Source of the DNA: Rosellinia necatrix
Taxonomy: Eukaryota > Ascomycota > Sordariomycetes > Xylariales > Xylariaceae
Length of the DNA: 64,000 nucleotides
Reading direction: 5' to 3'
Assembly: GCA_021209875.1 (NCBI GenBank)
Contig: JAGYVD010000002.1
Location: 2,046,001 to 2,110,000, forward strand
Shown: positions 11,170 through 21,275 of the stretch, in pieces
Layout of the letters: each line of letters starts with the position of its first letter
Position numbering within the stretch: position 1 is the stretch's first letter
Notes under the pieces: model-generated
The model's database searches: none
Told to the model about the DNA's origin: nothing
The model's input: only the letters and a program-made list of their open reading frames with translations
Position numbers and translations under genes: made by a program

Positions 11170-12765
11170 CTTGGCTTACTTATTTAAAAGGTATCCTATC
11201 TATGGAGATTCGGCAAGGCCTTATCTTCACCCAAGGCTGTGGTTATGTAGTCATATCTCAAGGCGACGGCAACGGTGAATTGTCGCGTGAAACTGCCGGG
11301 GTGGGCAGCAAGAATGGCCAAGACTGTCTGGGATGGCGGATATGATGAGCCGAGATGTTAGAGTCGCGTCGGGGGTGGGAAGTCGCGTCGCAGACCAAGT
11401 GTACACGGGTGGCAGAGGCAGAAGCAGAGGCAGTGAGGGGGGTTTGCGCCAAAGTCAAAATAGGCTGCAGGGTTTGGGATTGTCGGGGCAGGGCGGGCAG
11501 CCGAGTATAGCAAAATACTCTGGGTGCAGCCGTACACGACGTCCTGGGCTGTGCGGTGGTTGCGTCGATGGTTGGCAGCAGCAGAGGCGAAGCGACGGTT
11601 GGCGCGCGCGGGTGTGTGACGCTGCCGTTTTGGGTTCGCGGTTTGGGGAATGATGGTCGGAAACTTGGGGGAGGAGGACACGAGTCAAAATACAGGTGTG
11701 CTCGGCTGACCAGGCGCAGAAAAAAACCCACTAGCGACGTAGGGCGGCGCGAAAAAATCGCGTAGAACAAAAGGTGCGGTGACTTGGGATGGTTGTCGAT
11801 GGATTTAGAGTGGGATGGGTGATGCGGCTCGATTTTTGGATGCGCGATTGATGGCGTGGAAAGAGATGGTTTGATGAGAGGAATGCGCACAAGGGAAACC
11901 GGCAGACTCCTCTCCCAAGAGGTCCGCGCCCCATTTAGCTCGTGACTTGGACCACCTTGCATTCAGCGACCGACCATGGCGCTAGGGCCACGGAGCAACC
12001 TTGAGCCGGATGTGGGGCGACCTCTTTATTAGCCAATCACGGCCAGTCGTGGCTCGCTAATCCACCAGCTACAGTGGGGCAATGCACGCGGGCACCTACT
12101 TTCAGATAGTTACAGTGTGTTTGCATGCAGGGTCTTGCTCTCTAACACTGTACATTCGCCCCCATTGAAGGATATTCCCCAATTATGCACTCAAAGTGCG
12201 ATTACCAAGTAAATAAATACCTACCAGGCATAAGATTCCCAGTTGAACTTGGGTGGTTGGAAGTGCATCTTGTTGTATTACATATCTAGATAGAAGTACC
12301 TAGGTATGTAATATAGTAGTAGGTACCTACTTGATCTATAAGATACCTATATCTCCACCCGGGGCTATGTATATCGTCTTTCGTATCACTGACCAAGCCT
12401 TTCATCAAGAACTTTGGAACTAAGCCGACAGTGCCAGTCACAAACCCCAAGCTAGTAGCCGTTGTAGCCATAATTCCCCACAATCATGATCTAATCACAG
12501 TTGGGACAACCCTGGCGAATGTTTCCATGCTTGGAGGTCCCTATCCATCCTCGTGGGAATCCTCGTGGGACCCCGGATTTCCATTCCCCCATTCAGCGGA
12601 GGTATTAAAAGGCTTGGCTAAGAACGGCTATTGCCAGCCAGAATAGATACACGACCAACGGTTCTGCCTAGGCAGGCATCCTTCCATTTGTATTAGACCG
12701 AGATGGTTCTCAAAGCGCTAGAAAAAGGGCGCAATGTCTAATCATTGCTCTCTCAAGTTATATTT
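11170..12765. other. Intergenic region between the WDR70 3' end and the SWI/SNF promoter
   Basis: About 1.6 kb holding the SWI/SNF promoter and leader (11170 to about 12050; GC-rich, pyrimidine-rich on the minus strand, so long chance frames occur) and the 3' flank of the WD40 gene. A TACCTA/TAGGTA-rich island lies at about 12290-12350. The minus-strand frame at 11258-11962 (234 codons) is Pro/Ser/Thr-rich, low in complexity and unlike any family I know; I read it as leader or promoter sequence. Confidence 0.5.
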
Positions 12766-14529
12766 TCATCGTTTCATCTTTTTCCTATTAGGGCCGTCCT
12801 CCTCTTCCTCCTCATCACTAACATCCGCATATTGGGTGACCGGCTGTGTTTGTTTCCACGCGTTTGTGAACATAGGGTCCTTCTTAGCGACATCAGCGTA
12901 TTTGAGCAGCGCTTCTCTAGGGTCCTCATGCAACATCCGACTTAGAGGGATATTCTCACTGATATGTTTTTCGTCCGGTTGGCTACGCATAAACGGCGTT
13001 TGTTGGGGAATTGTTGGCCTCCTTGGGTCTTTCGGCTTTCCGGATACCGCCGCCCTAGCCCCCCTACTTCCCGCGAGAGAGCCGGGGGTCACGATGGAGT
13101 CTCCCGATAACCCAAGTGACATATCAGTGGTAAACTCAGGATTATCATCGACGTGTCGCCTTTTAGGAGCACGTGACATCACATCTACCGCACCTCTAGT
13201 AGACATGGTGGGATTGTAGAGGACGTGTGTTTCTCCATTGGCGGAACCAGTAACTATCTGATTGATCTTTGGATGCCAGGCAACAGCAATCAACGGCACT
13301 CCAGGAGTGATCGTGGTTGTGTATTCGGATCGCAAATTGCCAGGGTTCAAGATATGAAGCTGACCTGTCCTGGAACCCGTAATAATACTCATCGCATTTG
13401 GTCCATACTTGATGGCAGTCGTGGGGTACTCATTAGATGTTGACTGATGCTCGACAGTGACGAGTGGTTCCTTGAACTTCCGCGTATCCCACAATTTGAT
13501 GAGATTGTCGCCTCCCCTCGTGACCACCATACGGCCGTCAGGGCTGACATCAATGCCCCCGGTCCAGGTATTAGGTTCATGTGCTTTCCTAATTTCTGCT
13601 GTTGGACGTGAAAATGGGCCGTTGCCGCTCCACATAACTAGGGTCCCGTCTAGCGCTGCCGAGACAAGAATGTTATTGCCTCCTTGGACCGGAGTACCCC
13701 AAGCAACGGCAGTCATGCGGCTCCTCCCTGCAGTGCCCTGATCTTTGGATTTGAAAACAAGAACCTCCTTCTGACAGCGCTTATTGTTAATATCCCAAAT
13801 ACGCAAGGTGCTATCTGTGCCGGCCGTTACACAGACGTTCTTATCCGTGGGATGCCATGTTCCGCTTGTCACCTCAGAAATGTGACCCTTCGTATGATTC
13901 ATGTCGCGTAAGTACATATCGCCCTTGACGAATTCGGCGAGGACATCGCCATCCCGCGACATGATCCGAGCTTGGGGGTGGGCGGGCACGCATAGAAAGG
14001 CTCCTCCAGCTAAGGGGTTGAATTCGATATGATTTATAGGATGTGTTTCGGAGCTAGCTGCGGATCGCTTGCTCTCAAAAGGGTCGATGCTTCTAAAAGC
14101 ACGGATGGTGGTCGGTGTCATAGAGGAGAAGTCGTGAAGCTTGATGGTGCAATCAATCGACCCTGATATTAAGCGGCCGCCGGCGGGATCGAGCGATAAG
14201 GTGGTAACAGCACGGTCGTGGGTCTTGACGAGCATCTCGTGTGAGGTAGGGTATTCGTCCTCGTCTTCGTCGTCGTCTTCGTCCGAGTCGCCATCCGAAT
14301 CATCATTTTCGCCGCTTGAAGGATTGGAACCTGTGTCTCGCGATGGGCTCTGAGGCTTAACGGCCTGCGTTGTGGTCTGGCTAGTAGCTCTCCTGCTGCG
14401 GTCCATCTGCGCAGCTATATCGGTGTCCTTAGACTTCTTCCCAAATGAAGCAGGCAGAAAGGCGCGCATGGGATCATCTTCGGCTAGGTCAGGGACCTCA
14501 ACCCGGACGCTATCATCCTCGTCGCTCAT
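12766..14529 (-). CDS. WD40-repeat protein, WDR70 family
   Basis: The protein has 587 residues if started at MSDEDDSVRVEV (14529), which I prefer because it is acidic and matches the usual start style of the family. An in-frame ATG at 14751 would add 74 residues. An acidic/Ser-rich N-terminus containing FLPASFGKK and an Asp/Glu run at about residues 75-90 is followed by WD repeats from SHEMLVKTHDRAVTTLSLD (about 95) to about 420, including LRIWDINN, NLIKLWDTRKF and VAWHPKINQIVTGSANGETH. The C-terminal signatures PREALLKYADVAKKDP and TQPVTQYADVSDEE match WDR70 proteins. Human WDR70 and its S. pombe counterpart are linked by the literature to the CRL4 ubiquitin ligase and H2B ubiquitination at DNA breaks; function here is by homology only. 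The end is a basic KKMKR, a possible nuclear signal. Confidence 0.93.
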   Translation of the reverse strand: MSDEDDSVRVEVPDLAEDDPMRAFLPASFGKKSKDTDIAAQMDRSRRATSQTTTQAVKPQSPSRDTGSNPSSGENDDSDGDSDEDDDEDEDEYPTSHEMLVKTHDRAVTTLSLDPAGGRLISGSIDCTIKLHDFSSMTPTTIRAFRSIDPFESKRSAASSETHPINHIEFNPLAGGAFLCVPAHPQARIMSRDGDVLAEFVKGDMYLRDMNHTKGHISEVTSGTWHPTDKNVCVTAGTDSTLRIWDINNKRCQKEVLVFKSKDQGTAGRSRMTAVAWGTPVQGGNNILVSAALDGTLVMWSGNGPFSRPTAEIRKAHEPNTWTGGIDVSPDGRMVVTRGGDNLIKLWDTRKFKEPLVTVEHQSTSNEYPTTAIKYGPNAMSIITGSRTGQLHILNPGNLRSEYTTTITPGVPLIAVAWHPKINQIVTGSANGETHVLYNPTMSTRGAVDVMSRAPKRRHVDDNPEFTTDMSLGLSGDSIVTPGSLAGSRGARAAVSGKPKDPRRPTIPQQTPFMRSQPDEKHISENIPLSRMLHEDPREALLKYADVAKKDPMFTNAWKQTQPVTQYADVSDEEEEEDGPNRKKMKR

Positions 14530-15662
14530 TATCGTAATAATAATATAAGAGAAGAAAGAAGGGAGAGAAAGGATGTATTGGCTCCTCAAACTTGGAGAAT
14601 ATAGATAGGGAGAGTAAAATATCAAGACGCGAGGTATTACGGCAGATCGAGTCGACGAAAATTGTCGAATCTTTAGACTGCTTGTCGATACCACCCACCC
14701 TTTTAGGTTGTACCAGCGAAAGATCATGAGGTGTGTTGCGCGCAGACGCACAGCAGATTCCGGCTGCAGAATGATGTCGTACCTACCTATCGAATGTCCA
14801 CTTATATTATTGATCGATAGTGGGTACCACCTGGCTTGCTACCTATACCTATATTAGCTGACATAAGCAGTAATTCTACATATGTGTAGTTACTTACTAC
14901 CGTGGTTAGGCAGTCTAAGTAAGTAGACTACCCAAGTACCTACCTAGTAGTAGTAGTATTAACGTCTAATCTAGGTGTCTGACAGTGCTAGGTAGGTACT
15001 GTAAGATTATCTACCTACTTACCTACCTAGTCTTCTAATGTCTATCTACATCCATAAGTGGTGGAGGAGAGGAGGATCCACCCGCAGTAAGCTCATACAT
15101 TTTAGGTACTAACTAAACCAACTTAGTTAGCCATCTACGTATGTATGCAGGCGGATATTAGGTACCTATGAAGCAATTCCACGAAGTGAGCCCTATTAAC
15201 CCCCGTATCCTTCCTTACCTCCAACAAACCCATCTCGACCAAATACCTAGTATATCTCTACTATCTCGTGCGACGAAGCCCCCGATATTCCGGTTCATCA
15301 TACGTATGGACAGACAGGTGCCGATATCGACCGAGTAATCATTCTGGCCGCCTCTATCAACACCACCAAGAAAGTAGCATTCAACGAGCTCCAAGCTCGC
15401 TCACTTGACAGCTCATTCGCATACAATTATTAGAGCTACTTGCGTTGCCCGGCCCGTCAGCAGACCAACCATCTCTCCATCTATCGCCAATCCAAACTAC
15501 ACAAGACGCCGATAAATGACCTCGAGCGGACTACTACGCGTCCATGTCCAAGCAGAATTGATGCCACTCACAGCGACTTTCCGCGCCTCCCGCTAGCCGC
15601 AGCGACATCCGGCGTACCTCCGCAGTCTCGTCTGGCCATCGTATGCGATCCTGTTCGAGACC
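14530..15662. promoter_or_regulatory. Divergent promoter region between the WDR70 and NIPA-like genes
   Basis: The two genes point away from each other, so this 1.1-kb gap carries both promoters and leaders. It holds an extensive TACCTA/TAGGTA island (14783-15170). The last 250 bp before the transporter start are C-rich and lack the repeat, as expected for a fungal leader. No gene is seen. Confidence 0.55.
14783..15170. repeat. TACCTA/TAGGTA-rich degenerate repeat island
   Basis: The words TACCTA, TAGGTA, GTAGGTA, CTACCTACTTACC and AAGTAAGTAG recur in both orientations over about 390 bp, with short self-complementary combinations. Similar islands occur at 12290-12350, 45095-45215 and 48785-49215, always between genes. 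The unit is too degenerate to define a monomer by eye. Confidence 0.7.
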
Positions 15663-17872
15663 ATGCCCATCCTACCGACCGTGACCAGCGGCTCGGTAAG
15701 GGCCGCGGTAGTGAATGACAGCTCTGACCACGATGGATCCAGCGGATCTGGCCACGGCGGCGGCTCCGGACTGGGGGAATGGAGCCCGCTCATTGGCATT
15801 GTGACAGCTATTGTTGGAAACGTTCTGATCGCGCTGGCCTTGAATGTCCAACGCTATAGCCATATTCAACTACAGAGAAAGCGCGCCGAGGCGCAGGAGC
15901 GAGCCAAGGAAACCTTGAAGCGTGGTCACAGCAATCACCGCAACGGTTACGGCGCAATCGATGTACGATCCAATAATCTGCCCATCGAGGACAGGGTCGA
16001 TGTAGATGCTGAGGACGGCGGCGGCGGCGACGGCGATGATGACAACGATGATGACGATGCTACGGAAACCCACCCGCTCGCTCAGTCTTTCCAGTCCAAT
16101 GGGTCAAATTGGACTCAGTCTTCCGACGACGATGCACCCCAGGTCACATCATCGTACCTAAAATCTCCGTCCTGGTGGCTAGGTCAAGTGTTAATGACTG
16201 TCGGCGAGATGGGGAATTTCTTGGCCTACGGGTTCGCGCCGGCCTCCATCGTATCGCCCTTGGGTGTCGTGGCTCTGATATCCAACTGCGTGATTGCGCC
16301 GATATTCTTCGGTGAGATATTCCGCAAGCGGGATTTCTGGGGCGTGGTCATCGCCGTTGGCGGCGCTATCACCGTTGTTCTCAGCGCGAAAGGGGGGGAA
16401 ACCAAGCTAGACCCCCACGACGTCTGGGATGCCATCACGACCATGGAGTTCGAGATATATTTAGGTGTAACCACCTTCCTCATCATCGTGCTAATGTGGG
16501 CGAGTCCCAGGTATGGAAATAAAACGATCTTGATCGATCTGGGTTTAGTTGGGCTTTTCGGTTTGTGGCCCATCCCGTCTGCGGTGCTGCAGTTGCTAAC
16601 AAACGACCAGGTGGCTATACGGCCTTGACAACCAAAGGCGTCTCCTCAATGCTCTCGTCGACCCTTTTCAAAGCTTTTGCTACCCCAGTAACTTACGGCC
16701 TCGTTATCGTTCTCCTAGGGACCGCGGTAATGCAAGTTCGTTACGTGAATAAGGCACTCCAGAGATTTGACTCAACCCAGGTTATACCCATCCAATTTGT
16801 GCTATTCACGCTGTCTGTAATTATTGGAAGCGCCGTTCTCTATCGAGATTTCGAACGCACAGCCGCAGACCAAGCCGCCAAGTTTATCGGCGGTTGTTTG
16901 CTGACCTTCTTTGGAGTGTTTCTCATTACTAGTGGGCGGCCTCGTCAGGGTGACGGCGACCGGCTATCAGACGATGAAAATATCGAAGAGACTATAGGCC
17001 TAAGAAACCAAGAAGGGTATGGCCCCTATAACAGCAGTGCAGGACAACCTCGGGGAGCCCCAACACAGACGAGATCGGCATCGTCATCGAGAAGGTCGTC
17101 GCATACCTCACGAGGTAGCTTCTCGCGTGGCGGAAAACCCTTCAGGAATCAACCCATAGACACACCCCCAACCCGAAGAGCTGATCAATCTATCTCGAAA
17201 TCAGTTTTGCCTACGCCCACCGGCGCATCACCCCTACTTAATAATCCTTGGAAGAATTCTGTCGAAGATCAGTCTTTCGTGCACCCCGGCCTCTCCCAAG
17301 CCGTCTCAACAGATAGTGTACCTACAATCGAATCTCTGGTGTCGGTAGCTGCATCGGAACCTCTACAATCTTCAATGGGTGTTCAGTCACTCATCCTTCC
17401 TCCATCCTCTCCAGAACGCCCGACGACTCCACGCCCGCCCACCCTCGCATCCCGAGCTCACAGCCACCAACGCCACTACTCTAGCGCCTTCATCTCGCCA
17501 TCTCCCTTATCCTCTACTGTTAGCGCGGTAGTTTCAGACACTTTGCTTGCAGGTGACGACAGCCCTGTCAAGAGAAGGTCGATAAGGCCACTCAGGTCCA
17601 CTCCTAGATCCAGCCTTTTCGTCTCTCAGGGCGATGGCGGCAATGTAGGCATATCTGATTCACTGCTTGTCGCGAACGGCGAACAACACCAAATCCCAAA
17701 CGAGTATGAACCGCCATCATTAAAACAAGAAAGCACTCGTGGAAGAGCACGCAGCCTTAGCAATACATTAGAACGGTTTTTCGGGCGGAAAGAAAGGGGA
17801 AGGAGGGATTCAAACTCCGAGATTGGCGGAAACACGAGCAACCCGGTCATTGACACGCTTGGTCATGGGTAG
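15663..17872 (+). CDS. NIPA-like magnesium transporter (DUF803/EamA superfamily)
   Basis: Two exons, 15663-16560 and 16611-17872, split by a 50-nt phase-1 intron (donor GTTTGT, branch GCTAAC, acceptor CCAG), give 719 residues. The junction restores GLVGLFGGYTALTTKGVSS, the continuous helix expected in the family. Nine membrane segments can be seen: about 40-64, then after an acidic Asp/Gly-rich loop (about 90-165) segments beginning at WWLGQVLMTVGEMGNFLAYG, SPLGVVALISNCVIAPIFFG and DFWGVVIAVGGAITVVLSA, then EIYLGVTTFLIIVLMWAS, the junction helix, and three more in exon 2 ending FIGGCLLTFFGVFLITSG. About 300 Ser/Pro/Arg-rich, presumably disordered cytosolic residues follow. NIPA proteins are magnesium transporters of plasma or endosomal membranes in animals; the long acidic first loop and the tail are elaborations. 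Transport specificity is inferred from the family only. Confidence 0.92.
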
Positions 17873-18282
17873 TAAGAGGGTGGTTAAGGGTCCGGGCTAG
17901 AAGGAAGCTGTCAGAAATCAGTAACGGTCTTGTGAAGGACTAGGAGAATCTGGATCATTACTGGCATTGGATAGGAGTTCATCATTGGCATTTTCACCCC
18001 GGCTGCTATTGTGTTCGTACCACGGAAGAGCGGTGCTTATACCCTTTTTGTGTCAAAACCTTGAAATTTAGTTACAAACGTTATAGATTCTGGAAAATAC
18101 TTCGCTACTAATATGGGCCACGGCCGCTCGCTACCCCGAGGAACGGCACAATCTACAAAAGCTATGGACTCCAGGTGTATGACTCGCGGGCCTAGGCAGC
18201 AAAACACCCTTGGATTCGAACCCGTTCCCCATCCTTGCAGTTAATAAGTGCACGGATAGTGAGCTGTGGTGGACTGCTTGCC

Positions 18283-18299
18283 GGGGGGGGGGGGGGGGG
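18283..18299. repeat. G17 homopolymer
   Basis: A run of 17 G on the plus strand. It could form G-rich secondary structure, and its exact length is prone to sequencing error. Confidence 0.85.
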
Positions 18300-19278
18300 T
18301 CTCTGGAGGGTCTGCCTCCCGCCATGGCATGAATGTGCAATAGGACCCTGCTGCTGACACGTCTTGGTCGCCGTCGAACCCGTTAGAAGCGCCACATCCG
18401 CGCGTCTTCCAGTCTCTCCTCATCCCATCCTTCCAGATGCCCGGAACCTGCATCAGATACTCCATTAGCCCTCTTTGACAACTACTATTTTTATAGATTG
18501 TTTCGCCCTACGTCTAGAAAAGTCTGGGCGCCTCTGACAGGACAGGGATGGTGCGGAAGGATTGCAGGTGCCGCATTGCTCCGCTACGCTATGCCGAGGC
18601 CGCCTACGCTATGTTGTCCTTGCCCGTGGAGCCAAGGAGCATACCAGACAGGCCTGGTTCGATGGCTCGGGCCATAGTTATTGACTCGTCATTAAACACA
18701 CATTCCCCTATACACCAACATCACCAATGATCATTCCATCCTGGCATGCGCCAACTCGGGCCCGGCTAGATTCCGTGTTACTACGGATGATTTCGCGAGG
18801 TGCCACATAGGATGGGGGAGGAGAGTGTGCTGATCTTCGTCCGACAGATGGATGGCTTCAGGGTCTATGTCAAGCCCGCTCGCTCGTGCCCTCGTCAAGT
18901 CCCCCTTTCGAATTTATTTATTGCACAATTTATCGAGCCCAGAGACCCTCGCCAGGGCCGAGCCAGGCCGCGTATGCAATCCCAGAAGGGCTAACTTGAG
19001 GGCCATGATTAATATACTTACGGACCCAATCGCATAGTCTTTCTCTGGGGGCTCATCAAAGTATACCTCTATGCTCTACACGAGCCCGATCCGATCCGAT
19101 GTACTGCACTAGTCTCCCAGCAGGCGGCGTGCAGCATAAGGCACCTTCCTATGGAAGTCGTCGAGACGCCAGGTCGCGTCACAGTAAGTTGGTGGCAGTG
19201 TTATTAAGTAATCCCCAACTAATGACATAACATTTCCGGGGGTCAACCCCAACATACCTATTTACCTACCTATATACA

Positions 19279-19302
19279 CATACATACATACATACATACA
19301 TA
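19279..19302. repeat. (CATA)n microsatellite
   Basis: Six tandem tetranucleotide units, preceded by TACC/TATA-rich sequence. Confidence 0.85.
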
Positions 19303-20203
19303 GGATCGCTGTAATCGCGGGATTAGAGGCTCGCGGGATTCGCCCAATGAGAGATCCTATTACACGAAGGACGCCTACAGGCTTGTCGGGAAAAGTTCCT
19401 TGCTCTGGATGGGCACGGAACTGACCCGCATACAAAGGATCGCGTGTGCTTGGAGGGGGGAAGCACTCAAGTCCTGGCGCGATCCCATCTCGCTCCTCCT
19501 CGCCACCGTACAAGCTTAGTAGTCTGTGAGGAGTGGGTAGCGGTTATGTGCTCAGCTGGGAGATGTTTCTACCCGAACACGAGATGTTTGATGCTTCTGG
19601 TGAGGTTCGGGCGTCCATGGGCTGGCTATCCATCCATCGCTCGATGCCGAGTGAATTCGAAGGATACTGTGTTGTGGAAGCGTGGGAGACTGGTCTTCCC
19701 TAGTCGTCGGTTCATCTCATCGAGATCAAGGATGTGCGTATTAGACGCCGCCTGAGCCCACCCACAAATCCATATTCTCATCAAATCTTCGGTTCCGTTG
19801 CGGAGGTCAGCAGTTTAAATTCATCCGAATATATACTATAATCCAAACTATTGCGCGCGCACTCAATAGGTCTATAAGAGGTCCTTGCAGAAAGGCACCC
19901 AGGTGAAGAAAAAGCGATGCTTTTCCAGAGAATCAAAAATTCGGGGTCTCGTTCCATAACAAGACAAGCAAGAGTCGCAACTTTTAGAACCAAGAAAATA
20001 AACCAGTTGTCGTTAACCCCAACCCCTTTGCCAAACCATGATGATAAAACGTTTATATGCCACTCTCGTAATCCGTTCACAGAGCCGTGCCCAGCCGTGC
20101 CCCAGTATCAACACAAAAAAAAAACATCGTGCGAAAAAGAGAATGTCGGGTAGTTCTACAACGAGAAAAAAGATAAAAAAAACAACACCGGCCGCCCAAC
20201 CGC

Positions 20204-21172
20204 TCAAGGCATGGCGCCGGATTCCAAGAACGCGGAGCCCTCGGAGGCGCCCTCGCAGCGGCCGAACAGCCAGCGCAGCCTCTCCATGTTGTCCCGGAGC
20301 TCGTCCCGCTCGCCCTCGAGGGCGGCGCACTCGCGTTCCAGCGCCTTGATGTGCCGCCGCGCCATCTCGAGGACCTCGGCCTTGCTGACGCGCCTGTCGC
20401 CGGCGTCCAGGTCGTCGCCGTCGTCGCCGTCGCCGCTCTGCATGCGCTCGGGCAGCGCGCTCAGGAGGCTCTCGAAGTGCGCGTTGAGCCGGTTCCGGTA
20501 CTGCTTCTCGACGTTGTTGTGCGTCTCGCGGCTCTTGCGCTCCTCGGCCGTCGCCGGCGGGTTGTGGTGCGTGTTCTTGGACGTGCGGGACGCGCTGCGC
20601 AGCTTCGACCTGTTGCTGGTCGACGACGACGACGCCGACGCCGACACCGCCGCCGCCCCCGCCGCCAGGCTCTCCGGGGGGAATCCCGGGTAGGGGTGTT
20701 TTGATTTCCGCTGCCGCGAGGGCGCCTTGCTCTTCTTGTGGTGCGGCTGGCCCGATGTTGGCGACAGCTCGGGCGGGCTCGCGACTACGCCCGCCGGCCC
20801 TTGGCCGTGTGAGTACATGTAGCCGTAAGTGTCGACGTGGCTGCCCATCCCCGACTCCGGAGTCACCGCCTGCGGGAATGACGAGTCGTAAGAACCTGCC
20901 CTGGACGCGATAAACGACGCGCTACTCGACGATTCCGGGTTCCCGTCCGTAGAGCCATACTCGTTTGTTGAGTATACCTGGGTGGAATTCGCCCTGTAGA
21001 ATGCACGGGGGTTGCTTTGGAACCCAGCCAGCGTCTCCGTACTGCCGCCTCCCGATACCGCAGTGGGATAATATGCCTGGGTATTCTGGTGGCTGTTCGT
21101 GCTGGGTGCCCTCGTTGTGTAGAAGGGGGCCTCAGCGGCAAGCGTTGACGGCTGATAGCCCGCCGATGTCAT
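20204..21172 (-). CDS. bHLH transcription factor with an SREBP-type basic region
   Basis: A 322-residue single-exon frame. Residues 1-150 are Ser/Thr/Tyr/Pro-rich (likely regulatory or activation region), 145-160 are basic (HHKKSKAPSRQRKSKHP, a possible nuclear signal), and 165-200 are Ala/Ser-rich. The bHLH runs from about 212 to 277: a basic region around ETHNNVEKQYRNRLN with Tyr at the position that is Arg in most bHLH proteins, the hallmark of SREBP-type factors; helix 1; an acidic loop of about 15 residues rich in Asp and Gly; and helix 2 (SKAEVLEMARRHIKALE). A leucine-containing coiled coil follows to about 303. Unlike canonical SREBP there is no membrane segment, so proteolytic activation is not expected. 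TAG lies in frame directly before the ATG, so this is the start unless an upstream intron is spliced. Targets are unknown. Confidence 0.88.
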   Translation of the reverse strand: MTSAGYQPSTLAAEAPFYTTRAPSTNSHQNTQAYYPTAVSGGGSTETLAGFQSNPRAFYRANSTQVYSTNEYGSTDGNPESSSSASFIASRAGSYDSSFPQAVTPESGMGSHVDTYGYMYSHGQGPAGVVASPPELSPTSGQPHHKKSKAPSRQRKSKHPYPGFPPESLAAGAAAVSASASSSSTSNRSKLRSASRTSKNTHHNPPATAEERKSRETHNNVEKQYRNRLNAHFESLLSALPERMQSGDGDDGDDLDAGDRRVSKAEVLEMARRHIKALERECAALEGERDELRDNMERLRWLFGRCEGASEGSAFLESGAMP

Positions 21173-21185
21173 CTAAGACTCTTCA

Positions 21186-21275
21186 TTAGTCGTTGCCCTG
21201 GATGCCTGGAAGGTCGCGTGCGATGCGCTCGAACTCCCGAGCATACGGCTTGTTTGGACGAGAAGTGTCGTTCAT
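21186..21275 (-). other. Candidate upstream ORF (29 codons) in the bHLH leader
   Basis: An ATG at 21275 opens a 29-codon frame that ends in TAA at 21186-21188, only 13 nt before the bHLH ATG. The peptide (starts MNDTSRPNKPYAREFER) is charged and not low in complexity. The spacing would suit translational control by reinitiation. The sequence CTAATGAAGAGTCTTAG just before the main ATG also resembles a branch site plus acceptor, so this segment could instead be part of a leader intron. Transcript structure is unknown. Confidence 0.35.

Larger units (their letters stand above)
17873..20203. other. Intergenic region between the NIPA-like gene and the bHLH gene (3' ends face each other)
   Basis: 2.3 kb with the 3' flanks of two convergent genes and no recognisable protein or tRNA. 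It contains a 17-G run at 18283-18299, a (CATA)n tract at 19279-19302 and A-rich tracts near 20107-20180 close to the bHLH stop, which probably belong to its 3' UTR. The open frames (up to about 103 codons) have no family features. Confidence 0.5.

Noticed and set aside
11258..11962. 234-codon minus-strand frame upstream of the SWI/SNF gene
   Set aside because: Pro/Ser/Thr-rich low complexity in a pyrimidine-rich leader; several overlapping frames are equally open.
18205..18230. GGGTTCGAATCC tRNA B-box-like sequence on the minus strand
   Set aside because: The flanking bases do not form a 5-bp T stem, and no acceptor stem or A box is found at the right distance. Similar checks failed near 24426 and 33525.
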